From [Actinomadura] parvosata subsp. kistnae (GTDB taxonomy: Bacteria > Actinomycetota > Actinomycetes > Streptosporangiales > Streptosporangiaceae): a stretch of 64,000 bases of DNA. The translations under genes were made by a program, and so were the position numbers. The notes under the pieces are model-generated. The model was given only the letters and a program-made list of their open reading frames with translations, was not told the DNA's origin and did not search any database. Location: positions 1,364,001 to 1,428,000 of the forward strand of contig NZ_OOHJ01000022.1 in NCBI RefSeq assembly GCF_900323885.1, in the 5' to 3' direction. Shown here piece by piece: positions 1 through 9,004 of the stretch (position 1 is its first letter; every line of letters begins with the position of its first letter).

Positions 1-67
1 GGTCTACAGGCTATCGAGTCGGAGGCGCGTCGCGCTCAGGCTTATCCGGGCGATCCCCGGGCGGGCC

Positions 68-745
68 TCACACGGCCAGGGGGATCCAGCCCGCCACGAA
101 CGCGGCCAGGCAGACGGTGAACACGCCCGAGAACACCGCCGACACCGCCAGCGCGCGCACCCGGGCGCGGGCGTTCCTGCGCAGCCCCAGCACCAGCGCC
201 ACGGCCGCCAGCCCGACCACCACCGCGGGCCCCGGCCAGAACGACTGCTCGCTGTCGATGAACCCGGGCGTCGCCCGGTCCACCACGTCCGCGATCAGCG
301 CGGCGCCGACCGCGCCCGCGGCGACGTCGCCCCAGCCGTCGTCCCTGCGGGTGGTGTACGCGAGCAGGCCGAGCCCCACGAGCAGGGCGAGCGTCCAGTT
401 GAGCCCGGCGGCGCTGCCGCCGATCACGTCGAAGGCGTCGTCGCCGCGCAGCGCGCCCGCGCCCATCGCGGCGACGAGCGTGGAGACCGCCGCGAGGAAC
501 GTCGTCAGCAGTGCCCAGCCGAACCCCGACGCGGTCGCGCCGACGGTCAGGGAGAGGGCGAGATAGGCGTACGGGTCGTAGATCTGGCCGAGCCAGGCGG
601 GGGCGTTTCCGGAAATGAGCATGCCGATCAAGCCGACGGCCAGGCCGCCCAGGAAGGCCGTGATCAAATGGCATTCGATGGCGCGCTGACGCCGGTCGTA
701 TTCGGCGAAGTCGGCGTAGTCGATGGTGGTGTTGTTCATGTTCAT
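68..745 (-). CDS. Multi-pass membrane protein of unknown function
   Basis: I do not recognise a family. The product is about 225 residues with a short charged N-terminus rich in Asn, Asp and Tyr, then roughly six hydrophobic segments, separated by short loops; the tail ends in a hydrophobic stretch (AGWIPLAV). I chose the ATG at 745 because an AGGGA-like site lies just ahead; a TTG at 757 and an ATG at 739 are in frame and also possible. A stronger GGGGGAGG lies further upstream. The gene is divergent from the acyl-CoA dehydrogenase at 875, so it may share the promoter region that carries the first KstR2-type operator, although nothing in the protein suggests a steroid role. Confidence 0.7.
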   Translation of the reverse strand: MNMNNTTIDYADFAEYDRRQRAIECHLITAFLGGLAVGLIGMLISGNAPAWLGQIYDPYAYLALSLTVGATASGFGWALLTTFLAAVSTLVAAMGAGALRGDDAFDVIGGSAAGLNWTLALLVGLGLLAYTTRRDDGWGDVAAGAVGAALIADVVDRATPGFIDSEQSFWPGPAVVVGLAAVALVLGLRRNARARVRALAVSAVFSGVFTVCLAAFVAGWIPLAV

Positions 746-843
746 TTCCCTGGTCAACCCCTCCCCCGGAATCGTTTGGGGATGACCACATCCAGATTAT
801 GTGACCCTACAAAAAAGGCAAATTTCGGTCATGTCCGTACTAA

Positions 844-861
844 AACAAGCAATCGCTTGGT
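844..861 (+). promoter_or_regulatory. KstR2-type operator (box 1)
   Basis: AACAAGCAATCGCTTGGT matches the mycobacterial KstR2 motif AnCAAGnnCTTGnT with one mismatch. It is followed at once by a TATGAT hexamer (862-867) and then GTG at 875, so the operator would cover the promoter of the dehydrogenase gene. Regulation is inferred from the motif and the kstR2-like gene at 46.9 kb. Confidence 0.75.
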
Positions 862-874
862 TATGATCTGTCGC

Positions 875-1825
875 GTGGCACTCGCCGATGAACTCCGCGC
901 CGCCGTCCGCGCCTATCTCGCCGGACGTCCGGACGCGTCCTGGCAGGACTTCGCGCGGGACGTCGGGATCGCCGGGCTGCTCGTGCCCGAGAAGCACGGG
1001 GGCGCCGGGTGCGGGGCCGCCGAGATGGCGGCCGTCGCCGAGGAGCTGGGCCGCGTCCTGTCACCCCATCCGTTCCTCCAGTCGGCGGTCATGGCCGCCT
1101 CGGCGGCCTCCGCGTGCGGGGCCGACGAGCTGCTGGAGGCGCTGGCCGGCGGGACGAGCGCCGCCGTGGTGCTGCCCGGCGACGGGTCGCTCCGGCTCGA
1201 CGGTGACGTGCTCACCGGGGTGGTGCCGTACGCGATGGACGGGGAGCTGGTGCTCGCCTACGCCGGCGGGGCGCTCGTCGAGGCCGTGCCCACCGCGCGG
1301 ACGCAGTACGTGACCATGGACGAGAGCCGGCCCCTGCAGCGGCTCCACTTCGACCACGTCCCGGTGCGGCGGCTGGGTGACGGGGCCGCGTGGGAGCGCG
1401 TACGGGACCTCGGGATCGCGGCGCTGGCGGCCGAGCAGGTGGGCGGGGCGCAGCGGTGCCTGGACATGGCCGTTTCGCACGCCAAGAGCCGGCACCAGTT
1501 CGGCCGGCCGATCGGATCCTTCCAGGCGATCAAACACAAGCTGGCCGACCTGCTGCTGCTCGTCGAATCCGCCCGATCGGCGGCGGGGGCGGCGGCGCGC
1601 GACTGGGTGGCGGCGGCCGTGGCGGGGTCGTACTGCACGGAGGCGTACCTGACGGTGGCCGGGGAGAACATCCAGGTGCACGGGGGGATCGGGATCACGT
1701 GGGAGCACCCCGCGCACCGGTACTTCAAACGGGCCACCTCGGACGCCCAGCTCTTCGGCCCCCCACACGCCCACCGCGCCCGCCTCGCCCCCTACGTCCT
1801 CGCCCCCGCACCGCACTCCGGCTGA
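875..1825 (+). CDS. Acyl-CoA dehydrogenase, short-subunit FadE type
   Basis: Flavin-dependent acyl-CoA dehydrogenase of about 316 residues, shorter than the usual 380. The C-terminal half has the family signatures: the KSRHQFGRPIGSFQAIKH helix and the HGGIGITWEHPAHRYFKRA segment. The N-terminal domain is present but compact. This length is typical of the small partner in the actinobacterial alpha2beta2 steroid dehydrogenases such as FadE32/FadE33, which pair with a larger FadE; the larger subunit at 30104 is a possible partner (inference). I chose GTG 875 because it lies eight bases after the TATGAT hexamer, which suggests a leaderless transcript; ATG 863 is in frame but falls inside the promoter. 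Box 1 suggests KstR2 control. Confidence 0.88.
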   Translation: MALADELRAAVRAYLAGRPDASWQDFARDVGIAGLLVPEKHGGAGCGAAEMAAVAEELGRVLSPHPFLQSAVMAASAASACGADELLEALAGGTSAAVVLPGDGSLRLDGDVLTGVVPYAMDGELVLAYAGGALVEAVPTARTQYVTMDESRPLQRLHFDHVPVRRLGDGAAWERVRDLGIAALAAEQVGGAQRCLDMAVSHAKSRHQFGRPIGSFQAIKHKLADLLLLVESARSAAGAAARDWVAAAVAGSYCTEAYLTVAGENIQVHGGIGITWEHPAHRYFKRATSDAQLFGPPHAHRARLAPYVLAPAPHSG

Positions 1826-2214
1826 GGTCCTTCGGGGGGACGCCGGTGCGCGGGGCGCAGGTGTGAGGGGAGGCGGGGCGTGAAGTCGCAGGCGCGCGTG
1901 AAGCGCCAGCACGGGCGAGCGGCCGTGGGTGGGGGCGGAGCAGGCTGAGGCGTCGGCATGGGGCCAGGAGGCGGGGGACTCGAAGGCGAACCGCGAGGCG
2001 CAGGCGCACGAGGCAGGGCGCGGGGCAAGGCGCACGAGGGCGCTGGCGTGGGTGGGAGGCCCGGGGCCGCGGATGCGAGGGGCGAGGCGGGGCGTGGAGT
2101 CGCAGGTGCACGACGGTAGGGCGCGTGTAAAGCGCCGGCACGGGCGTGAGGCCACGGGCGCGGAGATGAGGCGCAGGCGCGAGGGCGGAGAAGGCAGGCG
2201 GGGCCCGGGTGGGG
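1826..2214. repeat. Gene-free GC-rich spacer with a degenerate direct repeat
   Basis: No convincing gene lies here. Two copies of a diverged repeat of about 55-70 bases are visible at 1871-1924 and 2085-2153; both start with AGGCGGGGCGTG and share GTCGCAGG, AAGCGCC and GCACGGGCG. The spacer lies between convergent genes. I see no terminator with a U tract. Confidence 0.5.
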
Positions 2215-2700
2215 TCAGCCGCCGAGGAGTTCTTCCCAGGGGTGGCGGGTGTTGGTGCGGCGGGTGGTGTCGAGGGCTTCGGCCAGGCGCCAGAAGCCCG
2301 GGCGGGCGCGGACGCCGGCCCGGCCCATCGGGTCGATGGCGCGCAGCTCGAAGCGGACGCCCATGACGTCGAGCACGGCCGAGCCGTCGTTGCCGGGCCC
2401 GGCCTGGGTGACGAGGGGGCCGTCGTAGTCGGGGTCGCGGACCTGGTCGGCCAGGAGGGCGGCCACTTCCGAGGCGTACGGCCCGTCGCGCCATTCGATG
2501 TGCCAGCTGTGGTCGGAGCCGCGCCACCACGTCAGGTCGCGGCAGGATTCGATGAAGTCGGCCTCGGAGGCGAGGGCGGCCATGACGCGGCCGAACGCTT
2601 CGTAGCGGCGTGCGCTGGTGAGCGAGAGCTCGTCGCCGGGGTCGGGGGACGACGGGCCGTTCTTCGGCCGCCGCAACGCGTGCTTTCGCTTCACGAGCAT
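2215..2700 (-). CDS. Hypothetical protein
   Basis: A 161-residue soluble protein that I do not recognise. It has a basic N-terminus (MLVKRKHALRRPK), a Trp-rich centre (LTWWRGSDHSWHIEWRDG) and a C-terminal FELRAID segment; there is no signal peptide or membrane segment. Codon use is like that of its neighbours. It is divergent from the LLM oxidoreductase at 2795, with about 95 bases between starts, and that gap holds the second KstR2-type operator, so it could be co-controlled, but nothing else ties it to steroid degradation. Confidence 0.6.
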   Translation of the reverse strand: MLVKRKHALRRPKNGPSSPDPGDELSLTSARRYEAFGRVMAALASEADFIESCRDLTWWRGSDHSWHIEWRDGPYASEVAALLADQVRDPDYDGPLVTQAGPGNDGSAVLDVMGVRFELRAIDPMGRAGVRARPGFWRLAEALDTTRRTNTRHPWEELLGG

Positions 2701-2754
2701 CCACTCTGATCGCCGCCGCGCCCTTCCCGCAAGTCTTTGCCGCTGATACGCTCT

Positions 2755-2772
2755 ACCAAGCGAGCGCTTGGT
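2755..2772 (+). promoter_or_regulatory. KstR2-type operator (box 2)
   Basis: ACCAAGCGAGCGCTTGGT has perfect 8-base arms (ACCAAGCG/CGCTTGGT) around two bases. It fits AnCAAGnnCTTGnT with one mismatch in the right half-frame. It lies 23 bases upstream of the LLM oxidoreductase start, so it should control the 2.8-10.1 kb operon. Confidence 0.8.
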
Positions 2773-2794
2773 TTCCTACTTCGCCGGAGGCGCG

Positions 2795-3865
2795 ATGACG
2801 TCGTCCCTACGGATCAGCCTGGGGTATGAGCTGGAGGTCCGCGGTCGCACCCGCGAGGTCGAGCAGCAGGCGTTCCAGAACGTGATCGACCAGGTCGTCC
2901 TCGGCGACCGGCTCGGCTGCGAGGCCGCCTGGTTCGTGGAGCACCACTTCACCAGGGGTTTCTCCCACTCCTCCGCCCCCGATCTGGTCCTGGCCGCCAT
3001 CTCGCAGCGCACCGAGCGCATCCGCCTGGGGCTCGGGGTGGTGCTGCTGCCGTTCCAGTCCCCGATCCGTACGGCCGAGCGCGTCGCCACGCTCGACATC
3101 CTGAGCGGCGGCCGGGTCGAGTTCGGCACGGGCCGGGGCGCGTCGCCGCTGGAGTACCAGGCGTTCCAGCGCCCGTTCGAGAAGTCGCGGCAGATCTGGG
3201 AGGACTCGCTGGAGGCCACGCTGGCCATCTGGGAGGCCGACGGGGAGCCGGTCAGCCGCTCGAACGAGTTCTTCGAGATCCCCGACGTGGCCGTCTACCC
3301 GCGCCCGGCGCAGCGGCCCCATCCTCCGGTCTGGGTGGCCTCGACCTCGCTGGAGGGTTATCTGGCCGCCGCGAGGCACGGGTACAACCTGCTCGGCATG
3401 ACGATGCTCAAGGGCATCGACGACGTGGCCGCCGACATCGCGAAGTATCGGGAGTGTCTGGCGGAGCACGGCTTCGACCCGGCCGGCCGGCGGGTCGCGC
3501 TGATGATCCCCTGGTACGTGGCCCCCACCCGCGAGGAGGCCGCCGCCACGGCCGCCGACCCCGTGCTGTGGTACATCCGCCGCCAGGTCAACCTCGTCAC
3601 CCCGCCCGACTACTACGACGCCCGCCACGCCACCCACCGCGTGCTCGGGCAGCTCGCCGCCGGGCTGCCGCCCGAGGAGGCGATGGCCACGCTCCGCGAG
3701 CACCTAATGGTGGTCGTGGACGACGTGGAGGGCTCGCGCAAGGCCCTGGCCAGGATCGCCGAGGCGGGCGCGACGGACCTGATCATCCAGGCGCAGGTGG
3801 GCGGCCTGGCGCACGAGCGGGTGTGCGCGTCGATCTCGCTGTTCATGAAGGACGTGATGCGCTGA
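2795..3865 (+). CDS. LLM-class flavin-dependent oxidoreductase
   Basis: A bacterial-luciferase-fold monooxygenase/oxidoreductase of 356 residues. Family features include the early FVEHHF segment, LGLGVVLLPFQSPIRTAERVA, the DILSGGRVEFGTGRG motif and PPVWVAS. Such enzymes use FMN or F420; which one is used here cannot be told from sequence. ATG 2795 has CGGAGG six bases ahead, so I prefer it to the upstream in-frame TTG that falls inside operator box 2. The next gene starts in the stop codon (TGATG), which indicates one operon. A homologous LLM protein also lies in mycobacterial steroid regulons, so a role in sterol or side-chain oxidation is inferred. Confidence 0.88.
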   Translation: MTSSLRISLGYELEVRGRTREVEQQAFQNVIDQVVLGDRLGCEAAWFVEHHFTRGFSHSSAPDLVLAAISQRTERIRLGLGVVLLPFQSPIRTAERVATLDILSGGRVEFGTGRGASPLEYQAFQRPFEKSRQIWEDSLEATLAIWEADGEPVSRSNEFFEIPDVAVYPRPAQRPHPPVWVASTSLEGYLAAARHGYNLLGMTMLKGIDDVAADIAKYRECLAEHGFDPAGRRVALMIPWYVAPTREEAAATAADPVLWYIRRQVNLVTPPDYYDARHATHRVLGQLAAGLPPEEAMATLREHLMVVVDDVEGSRKALARIAEAGATDLIIQAQVGGLAHERVCASISLFMKDVMR

Positions 3866-4926
3866 TGGCCCGCTGGCTGACCCGTGACGACCTCGGGGCT
3901 GCCGCGGGCACCGCGACCGGGCTGCTGCTGGTCTCCCCCGACGTGTCCAGCGTCTTCCCGCTGTCCCCCGCCGACCGTTCGGACGTGGTGGGGCTGACGG
4001 GGGCGGCGCTGCGGGAGGCGGGGGTCGGCGAGGACGATCGGGTCGTGGTGGCCCTGGCCGAGCCGGCCGGCGCGTTGTGGGCGGCCGCGGCGGCGGACGT
4101 GGCGGGGGCGGCGGCCCGCGTGGGGCCGCGCGGGCGGATGCGGCTGCACCACGCGCTGAGCACGCTCAGGGCCACGACGCTGGTCGCGACCCCGACGGGC
4201 GCGATGGACCTGCTGTCCCGCCTGCACCTGGAGTTCCTGCTGGACCCGCTGGACCTCGGGCTCAGGAGCATCGTGCTGACCGGCGAGATCGCCTCCAAGC
4301 GCACGCTGGGGCACCTGGCGGCCGAGTTCGGGGCCACGGTGACGGAGGTGCTGGCCAGCCCGTTCAGCGGCGGCGCGCTGGCCTGGCGAAGGGCCGAGGA
4401 GGAGCCGCTGCGCCCGCTCGCGGACGGCCTGCTGGGGCTGGCGGCGCTGGACAAGGACGTCCCGGCGACGGGCGACGGGCCGGCCGAGCTGGTCGTCACC
4501 CCGTCCGGGCACTCGACGCTCGGTGACGCCGTGCTCAGGACGGGCCTGGTGGCCGCGCCGGCGGCGGCCGGAGCGATCCCGGCGCCCGCGCACACGGTCG
4601 GCGAGCACGTGCTCGTCAGGGGCGTGTGGCTGGCGCTGCCGCGCATCGACAGGGCGCTGGCCCGCGTCGACGGCGTGGCCGGGTGGGAGCTGGCGATCAG
4701 CCGGCAGGGGACGCTGGACACGGCGGTGCTCACGGTGGCGTTCGCGCGGCGCAGCCTGATCGGCAACCCCATGTGGAAGGCGCGGATCGAGCAGGCGGTG
4801 CGGGCGCTGACCCCCGTGTCGGTCGCGGTGGAGATCGCCCAGGACGTCGCCGAGACCCCCTCCCCCGGCGTCGTGAACGACCTGCGCGGCCACCACCTCG
4901 GAAGGGACCGGGCGCTCATCACCTGA
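3865..4926 (+). CDS. Degenerate AMP-ligase-like protein (PaaK-like)
   Basis: A 353-residue protein that starts in the stop codon of the LLM gene. The middle and C-terminal parts resemble the phenylacetate-CoA ligase branch of AMP-forming enzymes: SIVLTGEIASKRTLGHLAAEFGATVTEVLAS looks like the LTGE...YG region, and the tail holds a paired strand/helix unit (GWELAISRQGTLDTAVLTV). The Ser/Thr/Gly-rich ATP-binding loop expected early in the family is not visible, and the N-terminus is short, so catalysis is doubtful. It lies just before two other ligase genes in the same operon. It could be a non-catalytic partner or an enzyme too diverged to recognise. Confidence 0.6.
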   Translation: MARWLTRDDLGAAAGTATGLLLVSPDVSSVFPLSPADRSDVVGLTGAALREAGVGEDDRVVVALAEPAGALWAAAAADVAGAAARVGPRGRMRLHHALSTLRATTLVATPTGAMDLLSRLHLEFLLDPLDLGLRSIVLTGEIASKRTLGHLAAEFGATVTEVLASPFSGGALAWRRAEEEPLRPLADGLLGLAALDKDVPATGDGPAELVVTPSGHSTLGDAVLRTGLVAAPAAAGAIPAPAHTVGEHVLVRGVWLALPRIDRALARVDGVAGWELAISRQGTLDTAVLTVAFARRSLIGNPMWKARIEQAVRALTPVSVAVEIAQDVAETPSPGVVNDLRGHHLGRDRALIT

Positions 4927-4939
4927 GAAGGGGCTGCCG

Positions 4940-6478
4940 ATGGGATCGATGCCGGACTGGGGGACGCTCCCCCGCATGCTGCGTGACCAGGCCGAGCGCC
5001 ATCCCGGCGACGTCGTGGTGGCCGATCCCACCGGCCCGCGGCTCACGCCGGCCGGGCTGCGCGCCTACGCGGCCGGGGTCGCCCGCGGTCTCATGGCGCT
5101 CGGGGTGGAGCCCGGTGACCGGGTGGCCCTGTGGGGGGTGAACTCGCCGTACTGGGTGGGGCACGCGTTCGGGATCTGGGACGCGGGCGCGGTGCTCGTG
5201 CCGCTGTCGCCGCGCTTCAAGGGGATCGAGGCGGCGCAGCTCCTCGCGAAGACCGGCGCGAAGGTGCTGGTCACCGGCGCGGGCCCGGCCCCGGCGCCCC
5301 TTCCCGGGCCGCTGCCCGAGCTGCGGCACGTCGTCACGCCGGACGGCCCCGGGCTGGCCGCGCTCGGCGCGCGGGTCCCTGCCCGCGCGGCCGAGGAGCG
5401 GGCGCTCGCCGTCCGTCCGGACGACCTGTGCGAGATCATGTCCACCTCCGGCACCACCGGCACCCCCAAGGGCGTGATGATCGACCACTCGCAGGTGCTG
5501 CGCGGCTACTGGGACTGGTCGGAGATCGTCACCCTGGACGAGCACGACCGCTACCCGGTGATCGCGCCGTTCAGCCACGGGTTCGGGCTGAACGCGGGGC
5601 TGGTGGCCTGCGTGCTGCGCCGGGCCACGATGATCCCGGTCCCGGTCTTCACCCCGGACGCGCTGATGTCGCTCATCTCCGAGGAGCGGGCCACGGTGCT
5701 GGCCGGGCCGCCCACGCTGTTCCACCGGCTGCTGGACGAGCTGGACCGCGATCCCGGGCGCTCCTGGGACGTGTCGTCGCTGCGGGTGGCCATCTGCGGG
5801 GCCGCCGCCGTCCCTGCCGCCATGATCACGCGGCTGGTCGAGCGGGTCGGGCTGGAGCGCATGATCAACGCGTACGGGCTCATGGAGGGCACGGTCGTCT
5901 CCATGACCAGGGCGGGCGACCCCATCGACGTGATCGCGAACACCACCGGCCGGCCCGTCCCGGGCATCGAGGTGAAGATCGTGGACGACGACGGCAAGGA
6001 GGTCGCGCCCGGCGAGCGCGGCGAGATCCTGCAGCGCGGCTACGGCGTGATGCGCGGCTACTGGGGCGAGCCCGAGCGCACGGCCGAGGTGGTCGACGGC
6101 GACGGCTGGCTGCACACCGGCGACGTCGGCGTGCTGGACGAGGCGGGCAACCTGGCCATCGTGGACCGCAAGAAGGACCTCTACATCGTCAACGGGTTCA
6201 ACGTCTCCCCCGCCGAGGTCGAGTCGCTGCTGCTGCGGGAGGGCTCGCTGGCGCAGGCCGCGGTCGTGGGCGTGCCGGACCCGTCGTCCGGCGAGTCGGG
6301 CCTGGCGTACGTCGTGCCCCGGCCGGGGGCGGCGGCCGACCCGGAGGCGCTGCTGGCGTGGGCGCGCGCCAACATGTCCGGCTACAAGGTGCCCCGGCGG
6401 ATCGTCGTGCTCGACGCGCTGCCGACCAACGCCAACGGCAAGGTGGACAAGGTCGCCCTGCGGCAGCACCAGGCGTAG
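4940..6478 (+). CDS. fadD3: Acyl-CoA synthetase, FadD3-like (steroid HIP-CoA ligase)
   Basis: AMP-forming acyl-CoA ligase of 512 residues, full length for the family. Visible motifs are the P-loop STSGTTGTPKG, the PFSHGFG segment, the adenine motif NAYGLMEG, the DGWLHTGDVG aspartate motif, the DRKKD hinge and the C-terminal NANGKVDK lysine. The sequence resembles mycobacterial FadD3, which activates HIP, the propionate left after steroid rings A/B are removed. Location downstream of a KstR2-type operator agrees with that role. Identification as FadD3 rather than another FadD is inference from similarity and context. The start ATG has GAAGGGG about eight bases ahead; the gap to the upstream gene is 13 bases. 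Confidence 0.8.
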   Translation: MGSMPDWGTLPRMLRDQAERHPGDVVVADPTGPRLTPAGLRAYAAGVARGLMALGVEPGDRVALWGVNSPYWVGHAFGIWDAGAVLVPLSPRFKGIEAAQLLAKTGAKVLVTGAGPAPAPLPGPLPELRHVVTPDGPGLAALGARVPARAAEERALAVRPDDLCEIMSTSGTTGTPKGVMIDHSQVLRGYWDWSEIVTLDEHDRYPVIAPFSHGFGLNAGLVACVLRRATMIPVPVFTPDALMSLISEERATVLAGPPTLFHRLLDELDRDPGRSWDVSSLRVAICGAAAVPAAMITRLVERVGLERMINAYGLMEGTVVSMTRAGDPIDVIANTTGRPVPGIEVKIVDDDGKEVAPGERGEILQRGYGVMRGYWGEPERTAEVVDGDGWLHTGDVGVLDEAGNLAIVDRKKDLYIVNGFNVSPAEVESLLLREGSLAQAAVVGVPDPSSGESGLAYVVPRPGAAADPEALLAWARANMSGYKVPRRIVVLDALPTNANGKVDKVALRQHQA

Positions 6479-6511
6479 CGTGGGAGGCAGGCCCTTCGCC
6501 CAGGAGCCGCC

Positions 6512-7693
6512 ATGCTGCGCCTGCTCGCCGGTGAGGCCGCACGCAGGTTCGGGGGGCGCGCGGCCGTCGTCACCGGCTCCGCCTCGCTGTCCTTCGCCGA
6601 CCTCGACCGCTTCTCCGACCAGGTCGCCGCCGGGCTCGCCCATCGCGGCACCCGCATCGGCGACGTCGTGGTGCTGGCGCTGCCCGACGGGCCCGAGTTC
6701 GTGATCTGCTACCTGGCGGCGGCGAAGATCGGCGCGGTCACGGCGGGCATCGGCGTCGAGCGGCTGGGCCTGCTGACCGGCCTCGACCCGGCGATCGTGA
6801 TCACCGCGCCGAGCGTGCTGCCGCCGCTGTCCGGGCTGGACGTGGTGACGCTGCCCATCGACCGTGGCCGCCGCTCGCCGCACCTGTACGACCCGGTCCG
6901 GCTCACGGGCCTGCGCCGGCCCGAGCCGCCCCCGCCGCCGTTCCCGCCGGATCCCGCCCGGCCGGTCGTGATCACGTTCACGTCGGGCAGGACGGGGCCG
7001 CCGAAGGGCGTGGTGTTCGGCAACCGGCAGCTGGAGGCGATCCGCGCGCACGGCGCCGGGCTGCGGTGGGGCACGGGCGACGCCAGGCTGGTGCCGCATC
7101 CGCTGGGGCAGCTCGGGTTCGCCACCCGGCTGCCCGTGATCCTGCAGACGGGGCGTACCTGCCACGTCGTGGCCGAGTGGACGCCCGACGCGGTGCTGCG
7201 GGTGCTGCGCGAGCACAAGATCGGGGTGTTGCAGGGCACCCCGCACCAGCTCTCCCGCATCCTCGACCTGCGCGAGGAGCTGCCGGAGCTGTCGCTCATC
7301 CTGTCCAGCGGCGCCCCCGCCACGCCGGCGCTGATCAGGACGTTGCGCACCAGGTACGGCGTGCCTGTCTGCAACCGCTACATCTGCACGGAAGCCGGTC
7401 TGGGGCTCGGCACGCGTCCCGACGACCCGGACGAGGACGCGGAGTTCAGCGTGGGCAGGCCGCGCGGCAGCGTGAACGTCTCGATCAGGGACGCCGAGGG
7501 CCGCGCCCTGCCTGCCGGGGATCACGGTGAGGTGCTGCTCCGCTCGGAAGCGGTCATGAGCGGTTACGTTGGCAGGAGCACCGATCATGCGGTGTTCGCC
7601 AAGGACGGGTTCATCCGCACCGGCGACCGGGGATACATCGATCACACTGGCCGGTTACATCTGGTGGGACGGGTCACTCGTAAACCGGCGTAG
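6512..7693 (+). CDS. AMP-forming ligase lacking its C-terminal domain
   Basis: A 393-residue member of the AMP-binding ligase family. The large N-terminal domain is present: a P-loop variant TFTSGRTGPPKG, the ICTEAGLG adenine segment and FIRTGDRGYIDH with the ribose-binding Asp. The protein stops right after RLHLVGRVTRKPA, at the hinge, so the roughly 100-residue C-terminal domain with the catalytic lysine is missing. No frameshifted remnant follows: the next gene starts 10 bases downstream. It may do only the adenylation half-reaction, be helped by a partner, or be inactive. A GGAG site precedes ATG 6512. It is the fourth gene of the operon led by the LLM oxidoreductase. Confidence 0.78.
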   Translation: MLRLLAGEAARRFGGRAAVVTGSASLSFADLDRFSDQVAAGLAHRGTRIGDVVVLALPDGPEFVICYLAAAKIGAVTAGIGVERLGLLTGLDPAIVITAPSVLPPLSGLDVVTLPIDRGRRSPHLYDPVRLTGLRRPEPPPPPFPPDPARPVVITFTSGRTGPPKGVVFGNRQLEAIRAHGAGLRWGTGDARLVPHPLGQLGFATRLPVILQTGRTCHVVAEWTPDAVLRVLREHKIGVLQGTPHQLSRILDLREELPELSLILSSGAPATPALIRTLRTRYGVPVCNRYICTEAGLGLGTRPDDPDEDAEFSVGRPRGSVNVSIRDAEGRALPAGDHGEVLLRSEAVMSGYVGRSTDHAVFAKDGFIRTGDRGYIDHTGRLHLVGRVTRKPA

Positions 7694-7702
7694 GGAGGCG
7701 GC

Positions 7703-9004
7703 GTGACGTTGCACGTGGCGGTCATCGGGTCGGGCCCTGCCGGGATCTACACGGCCGAGGCACTGGTCAAGCAGTCGTCGGAGCCGGTCGCGGTCGATGT
7801 GATCGAGCGACTGCCGACCCCGTACGGGCTGGTCCGGTACGGCGTGGCGCCCGACCACACCTCGATCAAGTCGATCGCGAACTATCTGCGCAAGGTGCTG
7901 GAGCTGCCGGAGGTGCGCTTCCTCGGCGGCGTCACGCTCGGCCGGGACGTGTCGGTCGAAGACCTGCTCGGCCTCTACGACGCGGTCGTCTACTGCACGG
8001 GCGCGATGGTCGACAGGAGGCTCGGCATCCCCGGGGAGGACCTTCCGGGCAGTGTGGCCGCGACCGACTTCGTCAACTGGTACTGCGGCCACCCCGACGT
8101 CGATCCTGGCCGGTTCACGCTCGACACCTCCGAGGTGGCCGTGATCGGGGTCGGGAACGTCGCCGTGGACGTCGTCCGCATGCTGGCCAAGGCCGCCGAC
8201 GAGCTGCGCTCCACCGACGTGCCGCACGAGGCGCTGCAGCGGCTCGGCGAGAGCGAGGTGAAGGCCATCCACATGGTGGGGCGGCGCGGGCCCGAGCATG
8301 CCAAGTTCACCCTCAAGGAGCTGCGCGAGCTGGGCGAGCTGGCCAACGCCGACGTGTGCGTGCGCCCCGACGAGGCCGCCGTCCTCGGCGGCGACTTCCC
8401 GCGCCAGGTGCAGGGCAACATCAAGGTCGTGCGGGAGTGGGCGGCCCGCGAGCCGGTCGGCCGGCCGCGCCGCCTCGACGTGCGCTTCTGGCTGCGGCCC
8501 GTCGAGATCCTCGGCACGGAGCGGGTCGAGGGGCTGAAGCTCGAACGCACCCGCCTGGCGGAGGACGGCCGCGTGGTCGGCACCGGCCAGTTCGAGACGC
8601 TGCCGGTCGGCATGGTGCTGCGCTCGGTCGGCTACCAGAGCGTCCCGCTGCCCGGCGTGCCCTTCTCCGAGAAGACGATGACGGTGCCGAACGAGGCCGG
8701 GCGCGTGCGCGACCGCGAGTACGTCGCGGGCTGGCTCAAGCGCGGGCCGACCGGGGTGATCGGCACCAACAAGTCCGACGCGGCGGAGACCGTCCGCACC
8801 CTGCTCGCCGACCTCGACGGCGGCGCGCGGGCCGGCTCGGGCGGCATCGACACGCTGCTGGCCGAGCGCGGGGTCCGGCCGGTGAGCTACGACGACTGGC
8901 TGGCCATCGAGGCGGCCGAGGCGGAGCTCGCCCGCTCGCTCGACCGCGGCGAACGCGTCAAGCTCGTCGGTCTGGAGGCCATGCTCCGTGCCTTCCGTCC
9001 CTGA
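7703..9004 (+). CDS. fprA: Ferredoxin-NADP+ reductase of the FprA/adrenodoxin-reductase family
   Basis: Transfers electrons from NADPH through FAD to a ferredoxin or similar carrier. The 433-residue protein has the FAD dinucleotide motif VIGSGPAG (8-14) and a second nucleotide motif GVGNVAVDV (149-157), followed by the family segments RYGVAPDH and GRRGPEHAKFT, and the C-terminal GWLKRGPTGVIGTNK. Length is near the FprA norm of about 450. GTG 7703 has GGGAGG just ahead. In this operon it could feed monooxygenases or dehydrogenases of steroid breakdown, taking the place of the FdxB that accompanies mycobacterial ipd genes (inference). Confidence 0.9.
   Translation: MTLHVAVIGSGPAGIYTAEALVKQSSEPVAVDVIERLPTPYGLVRYGVAPDHTSIKSIANYLRKVLELPEVRFLGGVTLGRDVSVEDLLGLYDAVVYCTGAMVDRRLGIPGEDLPGSVAATDFVNWYCGHPDVDPGRFTLDTSEVAVIGVGNVAVDVVRMLAKAADELRSTDVPHEALQRLGESEVKAIHMVGRRGPEHAKFTLKELRELGELANADVCVRPDEAAVLGGDFPRQVQGNIKVVREWAAREPVGRPRRLDVRFWLRPVEILGTERVEGLKLERTRLAEDGRVVGTGQFETLPVGMVLRSVGYQSVPLPGVPFSEKTMTVPNEAGRVRDREYVAGWLKRGPTGVIGTNKSDAAETVRTLLADLDGGARAGSGGIDTLLAERGVRPVSYDDWLAIEAAEAELARSLDRGERVKLVGLEAMLRAFRP

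Noticed and set aside
1826..2214. A gene or CRISPR array in the GC-rich spacer
   Set aside because: The repeat has only two diverged copies and no spacers of regular length; all frames have shadow-type composition.
4919..7645. A 908-codon open frame on the minus strand
   Set aside because: Antisense to two AMP-forming ligases with intact motifs; composition is Arg/His/Gln-rich as in shadow frames.
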